Assembly: GCA_963704535.1 (NCBI GenBank)
Contig: OY969916.1
Coordinates: 6,324,001-6,388,000, forward strand
DNA: 64,000 nucleotides
Reading direction: 5' to 3'
Source of the DNA: G963704535 sp963704535
GTDB lineage: Bacteria > Chloroflexota > Chloroflexia > Chloroflexales > Roseiflexaceae
Positions 47,461-56,232 of the stretch are shown here, one piece after another (position 1 is the first letter of the stretch; the number at the start of each line of letters is the position of its first letter). The translations under genes were made by a program, and so were the position numbers. The notes under the pieces are model-generated. The model was not told the origin of the DNA, made no database searches, and saw only the letters and a list, made by a program, of their open reading frames with translations.

Positions 47461-48873
47461 ATGACTCCACAAACAACTACTCGATTACAACACCGATCGC
47501 CACGCACCTTCCTATTTATGGGCACCATGGTCTTGAGTCTGCTGCTTCTCAGCCTTGCAGCCGGCTTCGCCGCCGGGACCGGGCGTGGTAGTATCACACT
47601 GCTCTTCATTGCTTTTCCAGTACTGCTCATCGGAGCGTTCGTCGCCCTCCACCGATTTGATCTGATGGTTATGCTGCTCCCGATCGCAGCACTGGCCGTC
47701 CCTTTCGAACTTCCAACCGGTACAGAGACGAGATTACCGGCAGCTCTGCTACTCACGCTGGCTCTTTGGGGATTCTGGCTGATCTCGATGGTCATCCGGA
47801 GGGGTCATATTATTCGATCATCGTTGAATTGGCCATTCTTTGCGTTTAGTGTGGTATGTTGTATATCGCTTATTTGGGGCATCCTCTGGCGTGACCCTAT
47901 TTTGATCACAGCACCAAGTTTTATCATCGTACAAATTGCCTCTCTTCTCACCATCTTAGTCTCGATAGGTGCGGCACTGCTGATTGGTAATTTCTTACAG
48001 ACAGAGGCGCGATTAAAATATATCGTCGGAGTATTTCTCTTCTTTGGTTCGTTAATGACAATCTCTCAGATGTTCCATATCAGCCAACATTTTCTCAATG
48101 ATCGCGGATTATGGGGTTTATGGACCACTGTTCCTGCTTATTGTCTCGTGATTAATCGATCATTGACGATACGCTGGTACTGGCGCGCATTATTAATTGC
48201 ATTAATTGCTCTTACGATCTATCAAACTGCCATCGTCGATGCAGCGTGGGTCTCAGGATGGGTTCCAACGATCGTTGCGCTTTTCGCCGCCACATTTCTG
48301 CGGTCGAAAAAAGCGTTTCTTGTCTTAATACTCCTCGCTGCTGTAGTTGGATACAGCACCCGTGACTTCTTTATTGAAGTGGCAAATGAAAATATCAACG
48401 ATGGTAGCCTCGAACGATTAACCTTATGGGAGCAGAACTGGCGAGTCGTACGGGCTCATTGGCTGTTTGGCACTGGGCCTGCAGGCTACGCCGTCTACTA
48501 TATGACCTACTATCGCGATGACGCTCGTTCAACACATAATAATTACTTGGATATCCTGGCGCAGTTTGGCCTCAGTGGTATAATTATATGGGTTTGGCTT
48601 GCAATCGCTGGAACGATTGAAGGATGGAAATTATCACGGGCTGCTCCACCAGGGTTTCTACAAGCATTGGCAACGAGCGTAACTGCTGGCTGGATCGGTG
48701 CCCAGGCATCGATGTTCTTTGGAGATTGGGTGCTGCCCTTCGCTTACAATCAAGGCGTTGGTGGATATAAATATACCGTTTATACCTGGTTCTTTCTAGG
48801 CATGCTTATCAGTATTCGCGCGATCCTTAAACGACAAACTCAAGCGATTATAGATGTATCGATGTCATCATGA
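47461..48873 (+). CDS. O-antigen ligase/polymerase family protein (Wzy/WaaL-like)
   Basis: 470 residues with about 11-12 membrane segments. The long outer loop carries the Wzy_C features: RLTLWEQNWRVVRAHWLFGTGPAGYAVYY near residues 320-348 and RSTHNNYLDILAQFGLSGI near 355-373, with the Arg and His residues usual for polymerases and ligases. With a Wzx flippase and a WbaP-like initiator in the same locus it is best read as the repeat-unit polymerase. Its stop overlaps the start of the next gene by 4 bases (ATGA). Confidence 0.88.
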   Translation: MTPQTTTRLQHRSPRTFLFMGTMVLSLLLLSLAAGFAAGTGRGSITLLFIAFPVLLIGAFVALHRFDLMVMLLPIAALAVPFELPTGTETRLPAALLLTLALWGFWLISMVIRRGHIIRSSLNWPFFAFSVVCCISLIWGILWRDPILITAPSFIIVQIASLLTILVSIGAALLIGNFLQTEARLKYIVGVFLFFGSLMTISQMFHISQHFLNDRGLWGLWTTVPAYCLVINRSLTIRWYWRALLIALIALTIYQTAIVDAAWVSGWVPTIVALFAATFLRSKKAFLVLILLAAVVGYSTRDFFIEVANENINDGSLERLTLWEQNWRVVRAHWLFGTGPAGYAVYYMTYYRDDARSTHNNYLDILAQFGLSGIIIWVWLAIAGTIEGWKLSRAAPPGFLQALATSVTAGWIGAQASMFFGDWVLPFAYNQGVGGYKYTVYTWFFLGMLISIRAILKRQTQAIIDVSMSS

Positions 48874-50600
48874 AACGTATATTTAGTTCGGTTTTTCTCA
48901 TCTTATGCATGTTGATCATTGTCACCTTTGTTACGCCAGCTATGGTTATCAGGGCCCAAGGGCAGGGTTGGACCTCGCCGGTCCAGATCTCGGGGACAAC
49001 ACAATCATCCTGGTTTCCTGATATAGTGATCAGCCCTGACAATCATATCCATATAACGTGGTCAAGTGGAGTTTCTCGTGGTGAAGAGGCCGCTGATCAG
49101 ATCGATCTTTTACTTTACAGCGTGCTCAAGGATGGTCTCTGGTCAAAACCAAATGACATTGTCAACCCAGGAACAGGTGGCTTTGTGAGTCGCCATAATA
49201 TCGTTATGGGAAGAGATGGCCGGCTTCATTTATTGGTTCGCAGTCAGTTACGCATCGACTATATGCAAGCTCCGTGGGATCAAGCAACCTCCGCTCACGA
49301 ATGGGGCGAACCACGTAAAATCAGCAATCAGAGCACAACGTATTATGATGCGCTTGCGATTGACAGCACCAATACACTTCACGCATTCTGGAATGAGTTT
49401 ATTCCCAACGATCCATTGAAACCCAATAAGGAATGTCCCGCTTGCTCAGAGTTGTTCTACCGTAGTTCCCAGGACGAAGGAAAGCGATGGTCTCAGCCGA
49501 TCAACCTTTCTCAGTCGCCAGAAGGTAGCGCCAAACCACAGGTTAAGATCGACAAAGATGATAATATGCACCTTGTCTGGGACGAGGGCAAAGACACGAT
49601 CGTTGGTAAAGGCACGCCTTTTGCTGGAGTTTATCGACGATCACGTGACGGCGGTGTGAGTTGGGATCGGCCAACGCGCTTCACATTGCCATCTATACCC
49701 TCCGAAGATTCAAGCACGCCGCCTCAGGTGGATGCACCTCAACAGATGACAGTCGGCCTATTCCAAAATGACGCGCCGATCGTGGTTTACCGGGCAACTT
49801 TAACCAATCAGGTCTACTTTCAATTTTCTGTGGATCAGGGGCAAACCTGGAGTCCGACAACTCCAGTTCCTGGTGTGCTTGCCCGCGACCTGAATGATAC
49901 ACCTTGGGATAGCTATTCGATGGTTACCGATGGAGCTGGAAAAGTCCACTTGGTGATGTCTGGCTTTCTAAGTAGCGACCTTCTTTCAAGCCAGAATCTG
50001 CTCAAAAGTGACCAACGCAACCGGCCACGGCTACTCCACCTTGTTTGGGATGGATCATCTTGGTCTGCACCCGAGGTCATCGCTACCGAGGATCGTTATT
50101 CTGGCTGGAGTCCCGAGACGATCGAGGCATGTGATGCTATTGAGCCTAACAGTGTGCAATCACGTACCGAAGCAGCTAAAGCAGCACTCAGGGCATGCCA
50201 ACAGCTTGAGCGTTATCCAGAATGGCCACGCGCGGCGATCGGAAGAAATACGCTCCATCTGACCTGGTTCACCCGGGATGGTCTTGATCTCCACGACAGC
50301 GAACACGCCCATTATCAAGTATGGTACAGTTCCAAACAACTGGACGCCCCCGCAGTAGAATCACTTCCACAGTTCACACCGATACCTAGCGCTGCTCCCT
50401 CCCTTCCGACAGCGGCAGCGGCACCCGCGCTAACGCCAACTCTCGCGCCCGCGATAACGAATGCGCCACTAGTTAATGGACCACCTGCCTGGGAGACACC
50501 TGGCCTTACAATGCTAGGTGTTGCCGTATTACCTGTGTTTGGGCTGGTTATCCTCATTATTACTATACGTGCAATACTTACACGCCGCCAAAGGGAATAA
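48870..50600 (+). CDS. Membrane-anchored BNR-repeat (sialidase-fold) surface protein
   Basis: 576 residues. A signal peptide (IFSSVFLILCMLIIVTFVTPAM) opens the chain. Residues about 35-490 form a beta-propeller-like region with Asp-box motifs SSQDEGKRWSQP, SRDGGVSWDRP and SVDQGQTWSPT. A Pro/Ala/Thr linker and one membrane segment near the end (LTMLGVAVLPVFGLVILIITIRAIL) followed by RRQRE anchor it. The sialidase catalytic Arg triad is not evident, so it may bind rather than cut the polymer. Coupled by a 4-base overlap to the Wzy-like gene, which links it to polymer export or surface display. Confidence 0.82.
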   Translation: MKRIFSSVFLILCMLIIVTFVTPAMVIRAQGQGWTSPVQISGTTQSSWFPDIVISPDNHIHITWSSGVSRGEEAADQIDLLLYSVLKDGLWSKPNDIVNPGTGGFVSRHNIVMGRDGRLHLLVRSQLRIDYMQAPWDQATSAHEWGEPRKISNQSTTYYDALAIDSTNTLHAFWNEFIPNDPLKPNKECPACSELFYRSSQDEGKRWSQPINLSQSPEGSAKPQVKIDKDDNMHLVWDEGKDTIVGKGTPFAGVYRRSRDGGVSWDRPTRFTLPSIPSEDSSTPPQVDAPQQMTVGLFQNDAPIVVYRATLTNQVYFQFSVDQGQTWSPTTPVPGVLARDLNDTPWDSYSMVTDGAGKVHLVMSGFLSSDLLSSQNLLKSDQRNRPRLLHLVWDGSSWSAPEVIATEDRYSGWSPETIEACDAIEPNSVQSRTEAAKAALRACQQLERYPEWPRAAIGRNTLHLTWFTRDGLDLHDSEHAHYQVWYSSKQLDAPAVESLPQFTPIPSAAPSLPTAAAAPALTPTLAPAITNAPLVNGPPAWETPGLTMLGVAVLPVFGLVILIITIRAILTRRQRE

Positions 50601-50921
50601 AGAAATAGCTATTGTACTACCAATGTTACAGCTTACTCACAGCAAATCACTTCCGAAAGTAACTAGATAATACAATCAAGTGGTTTTCTAACCTCATTAA
50701 CTTTATTCGCTAAATACTCACTCTTAGTGTATATTCGTTGCAAGAATAGCAGAAAGACTCAGTTCATCTCCTCGACCGTTCTACGCCTTCCTCTCGTAAT
50801 AACGGGATTGTCACATCCTGTGACAAGAACGTTTCATCTTTCATTCATCGCCCATGGGCATAATCAAGTCGTGCGGAGAAACGCTCTACTGCGTTCTTCA
50901 TCCTGACTTGGAGCCCATGCA
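50601..50921. other. A+T-rich intergenic region with palindrome
   Basis: 321 bases without a gene. Bases 50601-50760 are strongly A+T-rich. A perfect inverted repeat stands at 50808-50826 and is listed separately; the promoter of the next gene is probably here. Confidence 0.5.
50808..50826. promoter_or_regulatory. 19-base operator-like palindrome
   Basis: TTGTCACA TCC TGTGACAA, perfect eight-base arms around three bases, 96 bases before the start of the next gene. The size and symmetry fit a homodimeric regulator site rather than a terminator; the binding protein is unknown. Confidence 0.5.
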
Positions 50922-53219
50922 ATGCCCACTACATCACGCCAGCGCCGCCTTATCACCAGCCTGGTATTGATAGTGCTGCTTCTCTTGATCACAAGTCTGG
51001 TGAATGGAAGGCACATTGCGGTCGCGACGGCAACCCCCGCACCGATTCTGGTTGTCGTCAACGACGCATCCTCAAATCCTTTCGGCCACTACATCGGCGA
51101 GATACTGCGCGCCGAGGGACTCAATGCCTACGATGTTATCCAGCTAAACAGCGTCACCTCCAGCGATCTCACCCAACATAAAGTTGTCATTCTGACCGAG
51201 ACACCTCTTACGAGTGTAGAGGCTACGCTTTTTACCAGCTACGTTTCTGGTGGGGGGCATCTACTGGCCTTTCGTCCCGACGCCCAAATTGCCCATCTCT
51301 TCGGTATCACGCTAGTGGGAACTAATCAGAGCAACGGCTACCTTAAGATCAAAAGCTCACACCCGGCTTGGGGCCAGGGGCTTACCACCGCTACGCTCCA
51401 GATCCACGGCACCATCAACCACTACACTCTTAATGGTGCATCAACTGTAGCAACGCTTTATAACGATCCGAACACGGCAACCTCCCGCCCCGCCATTGTC
51501 ACAGCAAGTTATGGTGCCGGTCAAACTGCGGCATTCGCCTATGATCTGGTGCAAAATATTATCTACATGCGTCAAGGCAACCCAAGCAACGCCAATATTG
51601 ATATCGATGGCGACACGGTCTTACGTACAATTGACTTGTTTCAGACCAATGGTGGAGGCGCTCCTTGGGTTAATCGCGATAAGATACCGATCCCGCAAGC
51701 TGATGAGCAGATGCGGCTCTTGGGCCACCTCATTCAGGATCTCAGCGCCAATGTAACCCCACTGCCGCGCTTATGGTATTTTCCCGACAATGCCATGACG
51801 ATGTTGATACTCACAGCGGATGCACACGCCAACCCTACTGACTACTACCAAGACCAGATCAATAGCATCAGCGCTCACGGGGGAAAGATCACCTTCTATA
51901 TTAGTCAGGCAGGCGATCCTTCGAGCGCACAGATGCAGTCCTGGCGTACCCAGGGATATGAGTTTGGCATTCACCCTGATAATCCACTAGCAGACGGATA
52001 CGCGACCATGGATGATTGGTGGAATCTCGTCCATGGTACGGTTCCTCGATCGCGTACAACTCGTAACCATCAACTGGCCTGGCAGGGATGGACTGATGCA
52101 GCCGATATCGCGGTTGATCACAACATCGCGCTTGATACAAGCTTCTATCATTGGGGTCCTTGGACTCAGAAAGTAGATGGCTCATGGCCGCACGGGTATA
52201 TTACTGGAAGCGGCCAGCCTATGAAATTTATCAAGTCTGATGGAACAATTCTGCCACTATATGAGCAACTTACCCAATTGGTCGACGAGCATCTCATTAG
52301 TGGCTTACCAGGCGGCTTTGAAGGCCTTACGGCCACACAGGCGATCAATGTGTCAAAACAATTGATTGATCAGAGTCTGGAAAAAGATTATGCGGCACTG
52401 ATGACGCAGTTTCACGTAGATTATTATAATTTTGGCGCTCCACAGGTCTGGGCAGAAGAAACCCTAGATTATGCTCAGAGCAAAAATGTACCAATCTGGA
52501 ATGCCGATGAGTGGCTCAATTTCACCGAGACACGCCATGATGCAGTATTTAGTAATTTGAACTGGAGTACACAAACTGGACAATTAAATTTCACACTCCA
52601 GTCAGGTACTTCAACAACACACCAATTGACACTAATGCTACCGGCCTCTACTTCTATTGGTCAGCTTATCGACGTGACAGTCGATGGAGTAGTCAAAAAT
52701 TTCAACCTCAAAACAATCAAAGGGCGCCAGTACGCTTTTCTTTCTGTTACCCCAGGTTCTCATCAGATTGTAGCCTTCTATCCAGGAACACTTCCAACAA
52801 ACACATCAATATCTACTCCTAGCAACACGCCGACTAACACGATAACCAATACACCCACGAGTACGCCGACATCTACTCCTAGCAATACGCCGACTAACAC
52901 CACAACTAATACACCCACGAGTACATCAACCTCTACTCCTAGCAACACGCCGACTAACACCACAACCGATACACCCACGAGTACATCAACCTCTACTCCT
53001 AGCAACACGCCGACTAACACCACAACCGATACACCCACGAGTACATCAACCTCTACTCCTAGCAACACACCGACTAACACGATAACCGATACATCCACGA
53101 GTACGCCAACCAATACGATAACCAGCACATCCACTAGTACACCAACACATACCTTAACCCCTACAACATCTATTAAAGACAATATTAAACCCATTTACAT
53201 ACCAATCATCATACAATAA
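50922..53219 (+). CDS. Secreted NodB-like (polysaccharide deacetylase fold) protein with Thr/Pro stalk
   Basis: 765 residues. Signal peptide at about 9-28 (LITSLVLIVLLLLITSLV). Residues about 40-235 resemble a ThuA/GATase-like Rossmann module (APILVVVNDASSNPFGHYIGEIL). Residues about 285-535 have deacetylase-like text: LILTADAHANPTDYY in place of TFDDG, ITFYISQAG, and GYEFGIHPDNPL with the His motif. A beta domain follows (about 540-620), then a stalk of 20-residue repeats (about 630-730) and the end KPIYIPIIIQ. The order Rossmann-like plus NodB suggests a secreted sugar deacetylase acting on the polymer made by this locus. Full metal-site conservation was not established. Confidence 0.75.
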   Translation: MPTTSRQRRLITSLVLIVLLLLITSLVNGRHIAVATATPAPILVVVNDASSNPFGHYIGEILRAEGLNAYDVIQLNSVTSSDLTQHKVVILTETPLTSVEATLFTSYVSGGGHLLAFRPDAQIAHLFGITLVGTNQSNGYLKIKSSHPAWGQGLTTATLQIHGTINHYTLNGASTVATLYNDPNTATSRPAIVTASYGAGQTAAFAYDLVQNIIYMRQGNPSNANIDIDGDTVLRTIDLFQTNGGGAPWVNRDKIPIPQADEQMRLLGHLIQDLSANVTPLPRLWYFPDNAMTMLILTADAHANPTDYYQDQINSISAHGGKITFYISQAGDPSSAQMQSWRTQGYEFGIHPDNPLADGYATMDDWWNLVHGTVPRSRTTRNHQLAWQGWTDAADIAVDHNIALDTSFYHWGPWTQKVDGSWPHGYITGSGQPMKFIKSDGTILPLYEQLTQLVDEHLISGLPGGFEGLTATQAINVSKQLIDQSLEKDYAALMTQFHVDYYNFGAPQVWAEETLDYAQSKNVPIWNADEWLNFTETRHDAVFSNLNWSTQTGQLNFTLQSGTSTTHQLTLMLPASTSIGQLIDVTVDGVVKNFNLKTIKGRQYAFLSVTPGSHQIVAFYPGTLPTNTSISTPSNTPTNTITNTPTSTPTSTPSNTPTNTTTNTPTSTSTSTPSNTPTNTTTDTPTSTSTSTPSNTPTNTTTDTPTSTSTSTPSNTPTNTITDTSTSTPTNTITSTSTSTPTHTLTPTTSIKDNIKPIYIPIIIQ
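52812..53111 (+). repeat. 60-base minisatellite coding for the Thr/Pro/Ser stalk
   Basis: Units beginning TCTACTCCTAGCAA start at 52812, 52872, 52932, 52992 and 53052, five units of 60 bases. Each encodes 20 residues of the type STPSNTPTNTTTDTPTSTST. A decayed unit follows. Confidence 0.93.
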
Positions 53220-53311
53220 AGATAGCAATCAACATACAGAGTACTCAGAAGAGGAATTATCATCTTACCTTTCCCAATCAAAGATACCAGGTATTCTCAA
53301 GGGGGGCGATC

Positions 53312-55453
53312 ATGTTTTCCACAAATCTCCAAAACAAAGCTACTACCATCACTGCAATTCTCGTTACACTCGTCATAATCATCATACTTCCTGATACAAC
53401 ATCTATACAGGCAGTGAATAACACAAAAACGTTTTCTACAGTGCAAGACTTCACTACCTGCGCCAGCGCTAGTCCAACGCTCACTAATACCGTGATAACA
53501 GAAGACGATGATGGTGAAATTGCTCTGGAAGCTACATTAGAAGACTACTTCCGTACGAGTGAGATCGTCAGCCCGACGTGGGAGACTGGGATCTATGCGA
53601 CAGGAACACCTACTATCTCCGTCACAAACGGTGCGGCGACAATTGTAGGCTCGTCAGCAGGTGGCGGCTACATACAATCGCAGGACCCGCAATATCTTGG
53701 TATCCTAGAAGCTGTCGTCACATTCAGTGCTGGACAGTCGCAGCATTTCGGATGGGCCGCACCGGGCTTTTCAAGCAATCATTACGCCATTTTCAGCACA
53801 CATGGTACGACGAGCAAACTCTTCGTACGAACAAATAATGCAGGCGGCGAAATAGAGGACCTGGTTGCAGATCCCCTTCCTACTGGTCCTCAACGCTTAC
53901 GAATTGAATGGTTGGAAGCCGGCGCGGGCAATGTTGAAATGCGGTATTACGTGAATGGTGTTCTTGTATCAACTAATTCGCCACACATAGTGCCTGCATT
54001 TGCTCCAAACCAATTGCATATTACCCTGTCAAATGACACGAGAGATGCGTTAGCGCTTAGTGCCGATTGGATCCGCTACACGCATTATACGACGACAACT
54101 TCCGGCTCTTATATCAGCTGCCCTGTCAGCGTTGCCGGAAATCAAACACAAATTTGGGGGCCGGTAAGCTGGAGTCCAATTTCACCTCCTGTTGGTTCAG
54201 AGATCACGGTCGGCATACAGACGTCGATGAATGGAAGCGCCTGGCTACCAGCCTCACCTGCTATCGTCGCCAATGGCGGAGCACCGATAGTGCCGGATGG
54301 GGTCTACGCACGCTACACTGTGATATTGACTGGGACTACAGCTATCACCGACACGCCGAAGTTGAACTCAATCAGTCTTGGATATTCCCCACTCCCCTCC
54401 ATAGCGATCAATGATGTAACTGTGACGGAAGGTCATGCCGGTACTGCCATTGCAACCTTTACTGTCAGCCTGTCAGCGGCCAGGAATCAAGCTGTGACAG
54501 TGAACTATACAACTGCTGATAGTACGGCGACCTCCTCATCGGATGACTATATTCCAGCGAGCGGTACGGTGACCTTTCCAGCAAATAGCGCCACACCCCA
54601 AACAATCACAGTTCAAGTCAAAGGAGACACCTTTGTAGAACTCGATGAGGCTTTTATTGTCAATCTGAGTACACCATCGGGAGCAACTCTTGCCGATAAT
54701 CAAGGGATCGGTACAATTCAAAATGATGATAGCCTAAGCACGCCCGTAATCTCGATCAACGACATAAGTGTGACTGAGGGCAACGCTGGTACTAGTGTCG
54801 CAACATTTAATGTGACCCTCTCGGAAGCTATCACCCAGGTCGTAACGTTAGATTATAGCACCGCCAATGATACGGCTATTGCACCTACTGATTATAGTGC
54901 TATTCTGCCTTCGGTTTTAAACTTTCCGCCAGGAACAACCACGCAAACCATTACTGTCCAGATTAAAGGAGAAAATCTTGTAGAAGACAATGAGACATTC
55001 TTCGTTAATCTCAGTAATCCATCTTCCGGCGTACTTATAGCGGATAACCAGGGTATCGGTAGTATTACTAACGACGATACAACAGCGATATCAGTTAGCG
55101 ATTCAACGGTAACAGAGGGTAATAGTGGCACCGTTAATGTGACTTTCACCGTCAGTCTTTCAGCACCAAGTAGTCAACTGGTGACAGTGAATTACGCCAC
55201 CGCCAATAACACTGCTACCGCGCCAGCCGATTATATTCACATCCCAGGCACACTATTGAGCTTCCAGCCTGGTGTAGTAACGCAGACCATCTCCGTCCAG
55301 ATCAAAGGCGATACGCTTGTCGAAACCGATGAAACCTTCTTCGTCAATCTCAGTGCCGCCTCAGGTGCCATGCTGCTTGATAATCAGGGGGTCGGTACTA
55401 TTCAGGACGACGATAGCCAGATGCGCTTGTATCTTGCTCTTGTGATGCAGTGA
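53312..55453 (+). CDS. Secreted protein with laminin-G-like module and three Calx-beta repeats
   Basis: 713 residues. An N-terminal signal segment (ATTITAILVTLVIIIILP) is followed by a lectin-like module at about 85-270 (GYIQSQDPQYLGILEAVVTFSAGQS, HYAIFSTHG). Then come three Calx-beta repeats at about 363-475, 480-590 and 592-706. Each runs from VTEGxxGT through VNYxTAD or similar to FVNLSxPSGxxLADNQGIGxIxNDD, with acidic residues that bind calcium in known members. The chain ends MRLYLALVMQ, like the end of the preceding secreted protein. Probably a calcium-stiffened adhesin or matrix protein. The next gene's alternative start overlaps its stop. Confidence 0.85.
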   Translation: MFSTNLQNKATTITAILVTLVIIIILPDTTSIQAVNNTKTFSTVQDFTTCASASPTLTNTVITEDDDGEIALEATLEDYFRTSEIVSPTWETGIYATGTPTISVTNGAATIVGSSAGGGYIQSQDPQYLGILEAVVTFSAGQSQHFGWAAPGFSSNHYAIFSTHGTTSKLFVRTNNAGGEIEDLVADPLPTGPQRLRIEWLEAGAGNVEMRYYVNGVLVSTNSPHIVPAFAPNQLHITLSNDTRDALALSADWIRYTHYTTTTSGSYISCPVSVAGNQTQIWGPVSWSPISPPVGSEITVGIQTSMNGSAWLPASPAIVANGGAPIVPDGVYARYTVILTGTTAITDTPKLNSISLGYSPLPSIAINDVTVTEGHAGTAIATFTVSLSAARNQAVTVNYTTADSTATSSSDDYIPASGTVTFPANSATPQTITVQVKGDTFVELDEAFIVNLSTPSGATLADNQGIGTIQNDDSLSTPVISINDISVTEGNAGTSVATFNVTLSEAITQVVTLDYSTANDTAIAPTDYSAILPSVLNFPPGTTTQTITVQIKGENLVEDNETFFVNLSNPSSGVLIADNQGIGSITNDDTTAISVSDSTVTEGNSGTVNVTFTVSLSAPSSQLVTVNYATANNTATAPADYIHIPGTLLSFQPGVVTQTISVQIKGDTLVETDETFFVNLSAASGAMLLDNQGVGTIQDDDSQMRLYLALVMQ

Positions 55454-55482
55454 TCGTTTTAAGTATAGAAGGAAGATGTGTA

Positions 55483-56232
55483 ATGAATCTGTCAGTGATT
55501 ATCCCTTGCTACAACGAGGCCGACAATATCACTCATATGCATGAGCAACTCAGTGCTATCCGACCCGAATTAGAGCAACGCGGTGCGTTCGAACTTGTGC
55601 TCGTAGACGATGGAAGCACCGATAACACGTTTGATCTCCTATCAAGTTCCTTTGCGACTTGGGAGAACGTAACGATCGTACGGCATGATCGTAATCGCGG
55701 CCTTGGTGTTGCTTTGCGTACCGGCTTTGCACAAGCTCGCGGAGCTATCATCGTCACCACAGACAGTGACGGAACCTATCCATTTACGACCATCCCTCAA
55801 CTACTTGACTTACTCCAGCCCGGCATCGATATTGTCACCGCTTCGCCCTATCATCCTCGGGGCGGAGTTGATGGTGTACCGGCATATCGATTGTTGTTTA
55901 GTAAAGGAGCCTCTTTCCTATATCGTATCTTCGTTGATCCACGGCTCCACACCTACACGGCTATGTATCGTGCCTATCGGCGTGAGGTTATTGAGCACAT
56001 TCCTACGACCGCAGATGGGTTCCTGATGGTTACAGAACTGCTTGTCAACGCTCTACTGCAAGGCTATCGCGCTGTGGAATTCCCAGCTGTGTTACGAGTA
56101 AGACGTTATGGCCAGTCCAAAGCGAGAGTGTGGCAAATCACTCGCTCCCATCTGTATTTCCAAGCCTCCATTCCACGGCGCCGACTGATGCAACTAATGC
56201 GCTCGTCCAAACGAGCACGAGGAACACTATGA
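55483..56232 (+). CDS. GT2 glycosyltransferase (polyprenol-phosphate sugar synthase-like)
   Basis: 249 residues from ATG 55483 (GAAGGAAGA upstream); an in-frame GTG at 55450 overlaps the previous gene but has no site. Motifs: LSVIIPCYNEADNI, LVLVDDGSTDNTFDLL, VRHDRNRGLGVALRTGFAQARG and VTTDSDGTYPF (metal-binding Asp-Ser-Asp). It lacks a membrane domain. The text fits the dolichol-phosphate mannose synthase group, which would load a sugar on a polyprenyl phosphate for the GT39-type enzyme of this locus. Stop overlaps the next start (ATGA). Confidence 0.87.
   Translation: MNLSVIIPCYNEADNITHMHEQLSAIRPELEQRGAFELVLVDDGSTDNTFDLLSSSFATWENVTIVRHDRNRGLGVALRTGFAQARGAIIVTTDSDGTYPFTTIPQLLDLLQPGIDIVTASPYHPRGGVDGVPAYRLLFSKGASFLYRIFVDPRLHTYTAMYRAYRREVIEHIPTTADGFLMVTELLVNALLQGYRAVEFPAVLRVRRYGQSKARVWQITRSHLYFQASIPRRRLMQLMRSSKRARGTL

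Noticed and set aside
52778..53194. Minus-strand frame of Val/Gly/Leu repeats
   Set aside because: Reverse translation of the Thr/Pro stalk repeats.
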